A program made the position numbers and the translations under genes. Positions 54,607 to 64,000 of a DNA stretch of 64,000 bases are shown piece after piece. The stretch spans positions 372,001 through 436,000 of the forward strand of contig JANFAH010000003.1 of assembly GCA_024663395.1 (NCBI GenBank), given 5' to 3'. The stretch is from Pisolithus tinctorius (Eukaryota; Basidiomycota; Agaricomycetes; Boletales; Pisolithaceae). The notes beneath the pieces were generated by a model. It had not been told where the DNA came from. It did not search any database and worked only from the letters and a program-made list of their open reading frames with translations. Numbering within the stretch: position 1 is the first letter of the stretch; every line of letters starts with the position of its first letter.

Positions 54607-57600
54607 TCAAGTAGGACGTAGGCCGAGTTCAATGGTGAAGTGCTTCACCTTGGGTGACGGTAAAGCTTTAGTCAGGGTGTCAGTGATCATGTCAGTGGTG
54701 GGGCAGTAGATTAAGCGGATCTTGCCATTTTCAATGACCCAGTGGATGAAGTGGAAATGGATATTGATATGTTTGGTGCGTGCGTGATATTGATGATCTT
54801 TGGTGAGTGCGATAGCTGATTGGTTATCTGAGAATAGTGTGGTTGGCTCAACGAGTGGCCCAAATAGCTCTCCGATGAGCGACCAAAGCCATAAGGCTTC
54901 CTTGGCCACGTGGGTGGCTGCCACGTACTCACTCTCTGTCGTTGACAATGAAACGATTTCCTGCTGTTTTGAAGACCACGATACCACTCCGCCATCGATT
55001 AAGAATGCGTACCCAGAGACCGCTCTACGGTCTTCAGTCATGCTACCATCTGCATCTGCGTATCCAACGAGCGCATTAGATGTTCCGCCATATGTTAGCT
55101 TCAAGCCTTTGGTTCCAAGAAGGCAATGGTAGATTCTTCTAACTGCGTCCCAGTGGGGCATCCCAGGGTTTCCAGAGAAGCAAGAGACGGTGGTCACGGC
55201 ATATGAGATGTCAGGACGAGTACCGAGTGAGGCGTACATCAATGAACCAATGGCTTCGTGGTATGGTACATGTTTCATCGCAGCATATTCAGCGCCAGTG
55301 GAAGGTGACTGACCTGAGTGAAGCTTAGTACTAGGCTCCATGGGATTCGACACAGGCTTGAGCTCGTCGAAGCCGAAACAACGGATAATCGACTTGATGT
55401 AGGGGCGCTGGCATAATGATATGGAACGTTCGTCTCTATTTCTTGTTACTTCTATCCTGAGCAACCAGTGGAGCTCGCCGAGGTCAGTGATCTCGACTTG
55501 CTTTCTGATGTCTACTTTGAACTCCTCGATTTCGCTTAGAAGTGTTGCAGCAATGGTGCAGTCATCAACGTGTACGACGATGATCATGAGCTCACCAGGG
55601 TTACAACATCGGAAGTATACAGCTTGGTTGACAGAGCATTGAGTAAACTTCAGCTCGTCTACTAATATCTCCACTAATCTTTGGTACCAGCGATGGCCAC
55701 TCTGCTTTAGGCCATACAGCATCTTGCAGAGACAACAAACTTTGTGCAGATGGTCGATAGATTCGAAACCGGGGGGCTGGCGCATATAGATTACTTCGTC
55801 GTCGGTGAGTGTGCCATTTAGGTATGCTCCCTTGATATCAATCTGATGGAGCTCTAGATTGTAGCGAGCAGCCATCGCAAGCACAATGCAGATTGATGCG
55901 AGCGTTGCCACTGGTGCGAATGTATCAAAGTAATCGACTCCTTCAACCTGTGAGAAACCCTGTGCGACGAGTCTAGCCTTGTATTGCACAATGTTTCCAG
56001 CGGCGTCTTTCTTGGCGTGGAAAACCCATTTGGAACCTACGACGTTGGCACCAGGGGGTGAGTCAACGAGTTCCCAAGTGCCTGCCTCTTTTAGCATTTT
56101 TAACTCTTCTTTAATCCCCTCTTCCCATCGTGGCCAGTCAGGGCGATGGCGAGCTTCGGCTAGCGAGCTGGGCTCGAGGGCTTCGGTCTCGGTGGTGACC
56201 TCATCCATAGCCATAGCAAGGTCGATGCGGCATAAATCGTCATCCGAGTTTTCAATGATGGACGTGAGTAGGGCCACAGTTTCTTCCTCCCCTTCAAGCC
56301 TGATGGGGTTGGAACGTTCTTCGACAACGGTGGGTAACTGAACTCCTTTAGGTATTTCTGGTGTGCCGTGATGGTTAGTACTTCCAGTGCCTGCGAGTAT
56401 CTCCGCAAGGCGCTGACTGGGCTTTCAAATTCGTTTAGCGACAGGTGGATCGGTCAGAGGTAGTGGAGGCGAGGGTTGAGCTGGGGTGACCTGTAGGGGT
56501 GTTGGGGTTGCTTTATTCTCTTCGACGGGTGCTGAAGACATTAGCATCGCGTTTGGTAAGTGGCTATCTTCTTCCTCCCCCTCGCAAGGTAATGACTCAG
56601 CTGAGGAGGGGTTCCAATATACATTCCTCTCAATGGTGACTGACTTCCTTTCGGGCCAGTACACGTGACAGCCATTGGGGCTGTTATCGTTGATCCCAAT
56701 CCATCGGCCCTCTACGACATGCCCTCCAAGTTTAGTTCTGCCTTCGACTCGTACCCAGACACTCGAGCCCCATACATGGACTCGACTAAGATCTGGTTTC
56801 TTTCCAGTCGCAGCTTTGAGGGGGGTTCCACTGTCAAGCGCTTTGGTGGGAGTCCTGTTTTTCAACCAGACGGTGTGCCATACTGCCTCACCCCACAGGG
56901 CATGAGGCAAACCGCTCTCATGCAACATAGTGTGGACTCTCTCCAACAGGGTGCGGTTGAGATGCTCAGCGATCCCGTTATGCTGTGGGGTGTCATGCAC
57001 AGTGAGTTTTTGCTTTGTACCGGCTGCTTTGAGATACATCACGAATTCTTTTCCTAGATATTCGCCGCCTCAATCTGAGTGAAGGATTTTTATGCGAGCG
57101 TTGTGCTGAGTGCGACACAAGGCTTCGAAGTTCTTGTACACAGTGAAGGCTTCGCTTTTCTGGCGAAGGAGGTGGATGTAGGTGAGTCGTGTTTTGTCAT
57201 CAGTGAAGGTAATGTAGTAACGTTGTCCACCAAGAGTTTCCACAGGTGTGGGTCCCCAGAGGTCAGTGTGTACCTCCTCCACGAATTCAGTAGCTCGGTC
57301 TCCAACGCGTTCCTTTGCGACAGGCTTTCTGGTCGCCTTTGCATATACGCAAGCTTTGCAGAAGGTCGGTTTGTCCTTTGACAAGTCAAACTTCAAACCT
57401 GACACAAGTCCTTTTTCAGCTAAGTGGCGAGCAGCGGTCAGGGATATATGACCCATCCTTCGGTGGAGCTCCATGATGGTAACCGTTTCAGTCATAGAGT
57501 TCGCTTTGTCGCGATCATTATCGTGAATGACATGGTAGAGACCGGCTTTGGACTTAGGAATACATCCAATAATGTCGTCGATGGGGTCCCTGATGATGCA

Positions 57601-59064
57601 GGTACTTTCAGCGAAGGTGACAGAGTACCCTAGCTGATCAAGACGGCCGATGGACACAAGAGTGTATCCAACCTCAGGCGAGTATAGCACCTCCGTAAGT
57701 CTTAGTTTGGTCACATCATACCTGTTCGGTACTTCTATGACCAACTCCCCCACAGCCGTGGCATTGAAGAGTTGTTTATTTGCAGCTGAGAACGACTTGG
57801 GCAGTATGTCTGTTAGCATCTCAAATCTCTCCCTGTAGGGGGAGATGTGGCAAGTTGATCCAGAATCATAGAGTTCGATGACGCGCGCACTAATAGGGCT
57901 GTCGTTTATGAGGTTTGCGAGCTCTGGGGAGGTTTCAGTGGGTTCATCAGGACTCGAGCTATTACCGTAAGGTGAGTCCTCACCATCCACTTCCTCTTCG
58001 CTGAACCAGTCCTCGTCAGAGGCAATGAAGCAATGCTGATCGATGTCATTGTCATCTGACGATACGCTTAGCAGGTCAGGGAGCGAGTCTTCATCATCGA
58101 GTTCATTTGGGGTGTATGCTGAGAAGGCACCCTCTTCGTCAGAGTCAAGCGTTATGGCATGCGCAGATCCCTTCGTAGGAGGAGTTTCCTTTTTGATCTT
58201 ATCAGGTTCAGGGCATTGAGATTTATAATGCTCCCTTGAGCCACAGTTCCAGCAGGGTCCGCGCTGGCGAGCGTGCCCTCTGGAGTTTCCTCCTCGACCT
58301 CTCCAACTCCCTCGCCCTCGACTGGAGGAGTTTCCTGGGGTCATGGCCAAGGCTTCGTCGCCTTCACGAGCCTTCTGCTTAGGATGTGGGTGCCGCATCT
58401 CCTTGTGGCTCCGTTGTTCTGATTCTTCAATGATGAGAGAGATGAGAACATTGGGGTCGATGGTTTGTGTCAGGCTGTACAGATGGGCGGTCGCTAGCTG
58501 TCCAGACGCGAAGCTAGCGAGGTACTTAGGCAGTGACTGAATGATGGTTGAACGGTAATCTTTTTCTTCGATCTGTACACCGACGGCAGCTAACTCGTCT
58601 CTCTTCATATGCAGATTGTCCAAGAACTGACAGATGTCACTGTCGGTGGGGCACTGCAAGTTTAGGAACTTTGTGCGAAGGTCAGTCTGTGCATAAGCAC
58701 CCTTCTCCATGTACTCACGAACGATCTCATTCCACATAGCCGCGACGCTATTAAGGCCACACACCCGGAGGGCAGTAGAATCGGGAATTCGTTGGGTAAG
58801 TAAGTGTTTCGCCATATTTTCGCCTTTCTGCCATTTAGCAAGCTCATCAGCGTTGGGAGGGGTTACAGTTACAAATCTGTCCTGATCAGTGGAGGTCGAA
58901 CTGACAGGGCGAGGGGAGGTGCCATCCAAATGGGACCATAGTTCTTTTGCTTCAATGGCGGTCTGGAAGCGAAGGGAAAAGATCGCCCAGTTAGCACCTT
59001 TGATGTCAAGCTTCGGAACGTTGCCCGGGAGCATGTCAGTAGTGACAGGAATAGAGGTGGTCAT
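54607..59064 (-). pseudogene. Cop-1 Gag-Pol polyprotein (two TGA stops)
   Basis: Starts MTTSIPVTTDMLPGN at 59064. Gag with LDIKGANWAIFSLRFQTAIE and knuckle CWNCGSREHYKSQC; protease ELYDSGSTCHISPY; integrase zinc domain HRRMGHISLTAARHLAEKG with CKACVYAK; core VHTDLWGP, then LHSD followed by TGA at 57070-57072, GGEYLGKEF, HNGIAEHLNRTL. A second TGA is at 56425-56427. RT: VGSKWVFHAKKDAAGN, DIKGAYLNGTL, VVHVDDCTIA (VDD site); RNase H: VGYADADGSMTED and SLSTTESEYVAA. All Copia catalytic motifs are present, and both stops fit CGA-to-TGA (the usual sequence is SDRGGE). It is the best-preserved polyprotein in the window. Confidence 0.95.
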
Positions 59065-59130
59065 CGAGAGCTTGATTTGGCAGCAAGAATATCGAAACAG
59101 AGGTGAGACATTCGTGGGCTATTAGAGCTC

Positions 59131-59143
59131 GGGGCTCATAACC
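59131..59143 (-). promoter_or_regulatory. Cop-1 primer binding site (half-tRNA iMet)
   Basis: The sense strand directly after the 5' LTR reads GGTTATGAGCCCC, complementary to the anticodon stem-loop of initiator tRNA-Met (GGGCTCATAACC). Copia and Ty5 are known to prime from a cleaved initiator tRNA in this way. Confidence 0.8.
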
Positions 59144-59612
59144 TCACAAATATATCTATACAGATAGCTCAGTTGCACGCAGATAGTGACAACGTCTAAT
59201 ATATTCACCTATACAGATAGCTAGGTGCATGGTAAGTATAGTAAAGTAAGTGGAAAGGTATTGTACTCACCTCAGTCACGCACAGATAGTGACAACGTCT
59301 GAGGTGATCTGGTTTACAGTGTAGAACTAAATACTGTAGTTGTAACAATAGAAGTGAAACACCGGGTGTTGAACCCATCTACATACAATAAGTATTGTCT
59401 CATTGTGAGACGTGCTATGGTCTTTGTGGATAACAAGAAGACTCGCACATAAGTGCAAGACATTGTAAATAGAATAAACATAAGGGCGTGGAGAGTTAGT
59501 TGTGCGTTCAGTAGTAGTGTTAAGTAAGAAAAAGTTTAAAACAGAAAGTAGTTCTCACGACCCGGAGTGGATGTGTTCGGAATGGACTACATGCGACTTG
59601 CCAAATCTAACA
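59144..59612 (-). repeat. Cop-1 5' LTR
   Basis: 469 bp, the partner of 54131-54599; abuts the primer site without a gap. Followed by TSD GTCTA. Confidence 0.93.
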
Positions 59613-60081
59613 GTCTAGCTAGCATTCTGTAGCATATTATTAATTACCACTAGATACTATGTACTAAGCTACCAGAGCTGTGCCGTGTCGCACTAGGATT
59701 TGTCATCAACACACCACCCATACTTCCCACACATGTGACGTGTCATCCCTGACACCTCTTGTCGCTGTTGTCGACAGTGAGCTCGTATATCTCAACAACT
59801 ACACAATGTGCAAACATCAGACTTTCATGGCTGTATAGTACTCATGTTTAGCTAGTGTTCTGTAACATATTATTAATTACCACTGGATACTAAGTACTAA
59901 GCTACCAGAGTGGTGCCACATCGCACTGGGCTTTGTCATCAACACCCACCCATACTTCCCACGCACGTGATGTGTCATCCCCAACACCTCTCGTCGCTGT
60001 TGTCAACAGTGAGCTCACATATCTCAACAACTACACAATGCACAAACATCAGAATTTCATGAACATGTAGTATTCATACGC
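59613..60081. repeat. Tandem repeat units 2 and 3 (233 and 232 bp)
   Basis: AGCTAG recurs at 59617, 59850 and 60082. Units share TATTATTAATTACCACT, TACTAAGCTACCAGAG, CAACAACTACACAATG. With the unit left of Cop-1 this makes at least three tandem copies. No coding sequence seen. Confidence 0.8.
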
Positions 60082-60159
60082 AGCTAGTGCCCTGTCACAT
60101 GAAATTCCATATTCTCACCAAAGTCAACTGATGCAAGGACATTTAAGTAATTTATCTAC

Positions 60160-63100
60160 TTATGTGTCTGTAGTAACACTTAGGATATGCTGCAACACCT
60201 CGCAATGCTCCTCCAAATCATCCCCATGATCATTGTCAAGGTCTTCATCAGCCTCCTCTTTGCCATCATCTGTACAAATAGGTGGGGATGACAATATGGA
60301 CTGTATAGGGACCCACTGCGGGACATGTGCGCTATCCCCTGGGCCACATGATACACTAATGCCAGGGGTTAGGGTACCCCTGAATCCGGGGAGATGGGAT
60401 ATTTTTTCGAGGGTATGGAGGTGCAATGGGGTGAATCAGGAGCGGATGGCATGGTACCTAGAAATTTGGTATGCAAGCGCAGGGTTGGTATCCTGGTAGA
60501 GGGCTTCACAAGCCTGGAGGTAGCGGTCTTCGTCAATAAGATATGTAACAACACAACAAATCTCCACATTCAGGCAAACCACTTCTTCCTCAGCCCAGCA
60601 TAACTTGAAATACATGTTTATGGCGAGGCAGGCAGTGGGTGACACCCATGGGTGGGTTGATATGTCCTTCTGTGTATCTCTGAGAAGGTCAAAGTCAGCT
60701 AGGAATGTGTACTCAACAACCTCCTCAAATTCCAGTGTTCAATGGCTGAGGACTTTGGCTGCAGCATTATATTGGGAGAGGGCAGCCTGGATGGCAGCTG
60801 AGCATGTTTGCAAGGCCTTGCCAATGTGCTTACGAAGTTTATAGCCTGCAATCGTCAGTGTGATACAAATTCAACTAGGGTGGACTTACCAGTGCCAGAC
60901 TGGTTCATCTTTGACAGCTCGAAGATCCTTGACACAACCAATCACTCAACTTTATCCAATGCCCATTGATATTTTTGATTGGTGACCAGGCGGTGTGAGT
61001 CAAAGTGTGGAAAGCTGGTATAAACCAAACAAATCCAACACAAAAGACAAATATGTGCGAGTGGTGGTTTACCTCCGTGGAACCTGGAGGGCAGAGAAAC
61101 CTAAAGTGGGGAAGACTTCAAGTGGAGGTGCTCCTGGCGCAAGTCGTTGACGAGTTACGCAGGAGAAGACGAATGGACGATGATTGGGAAGGGGATGCTG
61201 AACAGAGTGAAGGTGTTCAGCCGAAAGTACTTGGGGGTAATGGACTTTTGATAGAATATGCTCCTGGCACAAGTTGATGATGAGTTACGCAGGAGTGAAT
61301 GGATGACTAAGCAGGTGTGCTGACAGAGCACAGATGATACTTCAGATGAATGAATGAAGGTAGATAGACCCTTGATGGAGCCTCAACTACCAATGATATG
61401 AATGAAGACAGATAGACTCTTCTGAATGAGCCTCAACTGTCAACGACAAGATATGCTGAGCTGAGCTGACTTCTGAGTGACTTCTTGATTGATTGTGGGT
61501 AGCTAAGTACATGGGGGTTTATATACTGTGGGGGGAGCACAGATTGTGACAAACAAGGCACAAACACTTGGTAAGTAATGAGTAAGGACTGAGTAATCAT
61601 GATGAGTAAGTGAGAAATGCAAAGTAAGCAAGCAAAGAGGATTGGTAAGTATTGGCAATGAACAAGTCAAGGATAGTCAAAATATCACAGAATGAGTCAA
61701 ATGGAGTCAGAAACTGAGTAAGCGCACTGATATCACATTAGGGGGTGGCGATGCAAGTTAGATCTCGGCGGAGACATCTCTAGATCCAAAGACGGCATGA
61801 CAGATGGACGGTGTTTCCAGATAGGGAAGTATTAATTCCAGAATTGAAGGGCATGAGTCAGGCGTCAAAGGGGGCTAGGGCGTTGGGGGTCTGTGGGGCT
61901 ATGGGAAGCATATGCGATCGCGTCTCCCACCCTTCCATCCTCTCAGCGAAGTTAACAAAAACTTCATGAACAGGGTTCTGATGGAGGAGGAGGAGAAGGG
62001 GGGACATCTTCTGCTGGATCTTGCAGTAAGAAGGCAAGATGCATGTCATACTCGTCATGAATGCGATCAGGGAGGCTGGAGGACAGTAGACCATACTGCA
62101 GCTGTCACAATGCGGGAAGAATGATGGACAAGATTGGAATAAAGACGGTGCAGGGAGCAGGGAGGAACGATCCATATGCTTCATCAACTGGGGAGACTGA
62201 AACGACCACATAAGACCTTTCTAACCGAGTGACAGACCTGAGGCGACCAAAGAACGTCCTTCTGGAAGTCATACTGACAAGGAGAACACGCTGTCCAAGC
62301 TGCATGGGATGGGATGGGGCTGACAATGATGGGATGAACCAGGGGGCTTCAGGACGGAAGCTGGTGGGAACACCTGGCAGATATACATAGCCATTGTCTC
62401 TGGCAAATGTGACAAGCGAGATGACTGACAAAGAGGTGGCCATGATTGATGGACTTAGCGAAATGAGCGTCTGATGGATGGAGTGCTGTAGAAACATGTA
62501 GGGTGCGAGGATCCTCTCCAAATTTGGAAGGAAGAATCGTGGGGCTGAGCACTTTAAGCGAGCATGCGAACCGAGTTGATATCTTTGGAAATGGTGGAGA
62601 TATGACGGAAACCGGAATGCCATACATGGGTGCTAAAAACCTTTAATGCGCGCTCAACTCACTTCCTCTTTACTGATGACTCGTTCTTGTGCGAAGGATG
62701 ACTGTTAACATCTGACAGTCTTTCTACGCATGAGGCCTTTAGTCTTCATCTGCATGCATGGGCATTGCATGCAACTCGTCAACGAGTTAGGCAGAGTCAG
62801 CTGTAACCATGTCCACAACACCTTTGGTGTGTGACAGCAGGCTGCCGCCTGCCATTCCTCGTCCTCCAGTACCCAGCGGCATGTTATCTTGAGGTGTCCC
62901 TCGAGCTCCTGTACAGCCTTCAAGTCCTTTTCATAGTTCTCTTGGGCATGGTGGCGCATGGTCTCCACTTTCCTTGTTGCACTGCTATCACTCCGAGGGG
63001 ATGCTGCATTGTTAGCCATAATGACAGTCCATGTAGATAGGATCGACTTGAGGTGTTTGCTAAATTTACTGATAGTCAGAATGCTAACCTCTCTACATAA

Positions 63101-64000
63101 TAGTGCCTACCTGCTCCTGGCTAGATTTACAAGCCGTTGCCAATATTCCATCTGCAGCATTTCTTCCACAGGCTTGCACAGGAGGGACCCGAGATATTCA
63201 TGTTCTTCATCCAACCAAAGCTTAAAGGTGTCAGGGTCACTTACTCCTAGCTCATGCATCAGCTGTTTGAGGGTCAAGTGGCCATTAGAAAGAAGATCGA
63301 GGGCTTGTTTGTAGTTATTCAGTAAGAACTTTGCTGCTTAGGATTAGATACATTGAGATGGGTAAGGTTAATTACTTACTGAGATTTGCGTACACTTCCA
63401 GTTTGTCATTGTGTTCAAAATAGCATGCAATTGCCTGCCTTCTGTGAAAAATTGATGTGTATCAAGTAGACAGCACAAGGGCATTGCTCTTTGAAAAAGC
63501 CCTCTCGCAACCTTCGAGATCTTCAAGTCCGAGACCTTCAATGTAGGTTGTGAGGTTTTCTAACTGACATAGCCTGCTATGAGCGTGGCTGTGGAATGCA
63601 TTAACAAGAGATGTATAGTTGAGTGATCATGCATGCTCGCCCAGGATGCTAGATGCCAGAGTGGTCTTGAATCAACAGCCGATGTCATATCCACTGCCCA
63701 GATCTGAACCAAATGCATCGAGGAGTTTGGACATCACTGTGAGCGTGTACTTGGACCTGTGTATGAGTGAGTTTGTGAGTAGGGCTTTCTAAGTAGTCTA
63801 CATACTGTTCGTCACTTTGTACCATATCTGCGATAAGCAGGCAGAAGCCATGCTGACAGACTGCTATGAAGACTCCTGTTTCGTCAAATATGCTCCACAT
63901 TTTTTGTGTAGCACTGTCCTTCATGTTTTTCCAGTGCTCCACACAAAGGTTCCCATCACCATCCTATCATGCAGAAAGAAGTCTAGAAAATAAATGTGAA
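60160..64000 (-). pseudogene. KDZ transposase, C-terminal part, split by LTR-S
   Basis: Kyakuja-Dileera-Zisupton family transposase common in Agaricomycetes. Exons 64000-63806 and 63756-63380 carry WKNMKDSATQKMWSIFDETG, VCQHGFCLLIADMVQSDEQ, KYTLTVMSKLLDAFGSDLGS, NAFHSHAHSRLCQL and GLGLEDLEGCERAFSKSN. Introns 63805-63757 and 63379-63334 have GT-AG ends; another lies near 63118-63010. Then NYEKDLKAVQELEGHL and EDEEWQAAA, the LTR-S insertion (TSD GCGG/GCAG), and in frame RLVTNQKYQWALDKVERLVV, ELSKMNQSGTGYKLRKHIGK, FLADFDLLRDTQKDI, HTLEKISHLPGFRGTLTPG and an acidic tail to the stop at 60160. Several stops are present (for example in GYDIGC-stop-FKTTL). The N-terminal Cys cluster lies beyond the window. 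It is a DNA transposon gene, not a host gene. Confidence 0.85.
60994..62836 (-). mobile_element. LTR-S copy 2: 1.84-kb solo-LTR-like element
   Basis: 1843 bp, starting TGTGAGTCAAAG and ending GTGTGTGACA, flanked by GCGG (60990-60993) and GCAG (62837-62840), a 4-bp TSD with one CpG change. Near-identical in plan to 28393-30233, with a TATATA box at about 61521. Removing it restores the KDZ frame (EEWQAAA-RLVTNQ). An open stretch at 62105-62623 minus (172 codons) corresponds to the 138-codon one in copy 1. No RT, gag or integrase is present. Confidence 0.78.

Larger units (their letters stand above)
54131..59612 (-). mobile_element. Cop-1: Ty1/Copia retrotransposon
   Basis: 5482 bp with two 469-bp LTRs (54131-54599 and 59144-59612), sense ends TGTTAGATTTGG and TATTTGTGA, TSD GTCTA (54126-54130 and 59613-59617). 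One gag-pol frame of about 1485 codons is broken only by two TGA codons. Order Gag, protease, integrase, RT, RNase H is that of Copia. The LTRs differ mainly by CpG-type transitions, with one transversion noticed. Primer site matches the initiator tRNA-Met anticodon stem-loop. Confidence 0.95.

Overview
The window is a dense transposon graveyard from a filamentous fungus, most likely a basidiomycete of the Agaricomycetes. Evidence for that placement: a KDZ (Kyakuja-Dileera-Zisupton) type transposase, a gag-RT-RNase H-tyrosine recombinase retrotransposon, GT-AG introns of about 45-65 nt, and CpG-focused C-to-T decay. I found no intact host gene, no tRNA, no rRNA and no CRISPR array. The species cannot be named from the sequence.

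Layout, resolved by target-site duplications (TSD). A minus-strand tyrosine-recombinase (DIRS/Ngaro-type) retrotransposon, YR-1, once ran from about 51.8 kb down to about 0.1 kb. It is now in four coding pieces. A Tc1/mariner-type fold-back element (1171-2741) split its recombinase. Ty3/Gypsy element Gyp-A (4237-15385, TSD TCGG) and Gyp-B (15652-48980, TSD GCGC/GTGC) both landed in its reverse transcriptase. Removing these insertions restores an in-frame protein at both RT junctions and leaves an element of about 5.7 kb. Gyp-B (plus strand) was itself hit by pol-only Gyp-D (19896-23489, TSD CCGC) and by Gyp-C (27918-47565, minus strand, TSD GCGA/GTGA). Gyp-C in turn holds a 1.84-kb solo-LTR-like unit, LTR-S (28393-30233), and chromodomain element Gyp-E (34850-42958, perfect TSD GAACG). 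Right of YR-1 lie a small inverted-repeat element (51850-52323), a broken multi-exon gene of unknown function (52.6-53.8 kb), a ~233-bp tandem repeat split by a Ty1/Copia element (54131-59612, TSD GTCTA), and a KDZ transposase gene split by a second LTR-S copy (60994-62836).

The most interesting system is shared by Gyp-A, Gyp-B and Gyp-C. Each carries, between pol and the 3' LTR, an extra gene on the opposite strand that converges on pol. It is interrupted by introns and encodes a protein with an identical cysteine spacing, CX2CX6CX7CX2CX6C, which fits the fungal Zn(II)2Cys6 binuclear cluster, followed by a helical, likely coiled-coil C-terminus. The three proteins are otherwise very diverged, so the layout and cluster look conserved. 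Because its introns lie antisense to the genomic RNA, they would not be spliced out during retrotransposition. I know of no described retroelement gene of exactly this kind, but a search is needed.

Other notable items are an arginine/serine-rich (RS) domain in the Gyp-A Gag; a sense third ORF with a CCHC knuckle after the chromodomain in Gyp-E; an internal exact copy of the Gyp-E polypurine tract; half-tRNA-iMet priming in the Copia element; and LTR-pair differences that are almost all CpG transitions. The last suggests DNA-methylation-linked mutation as the main decay force here.
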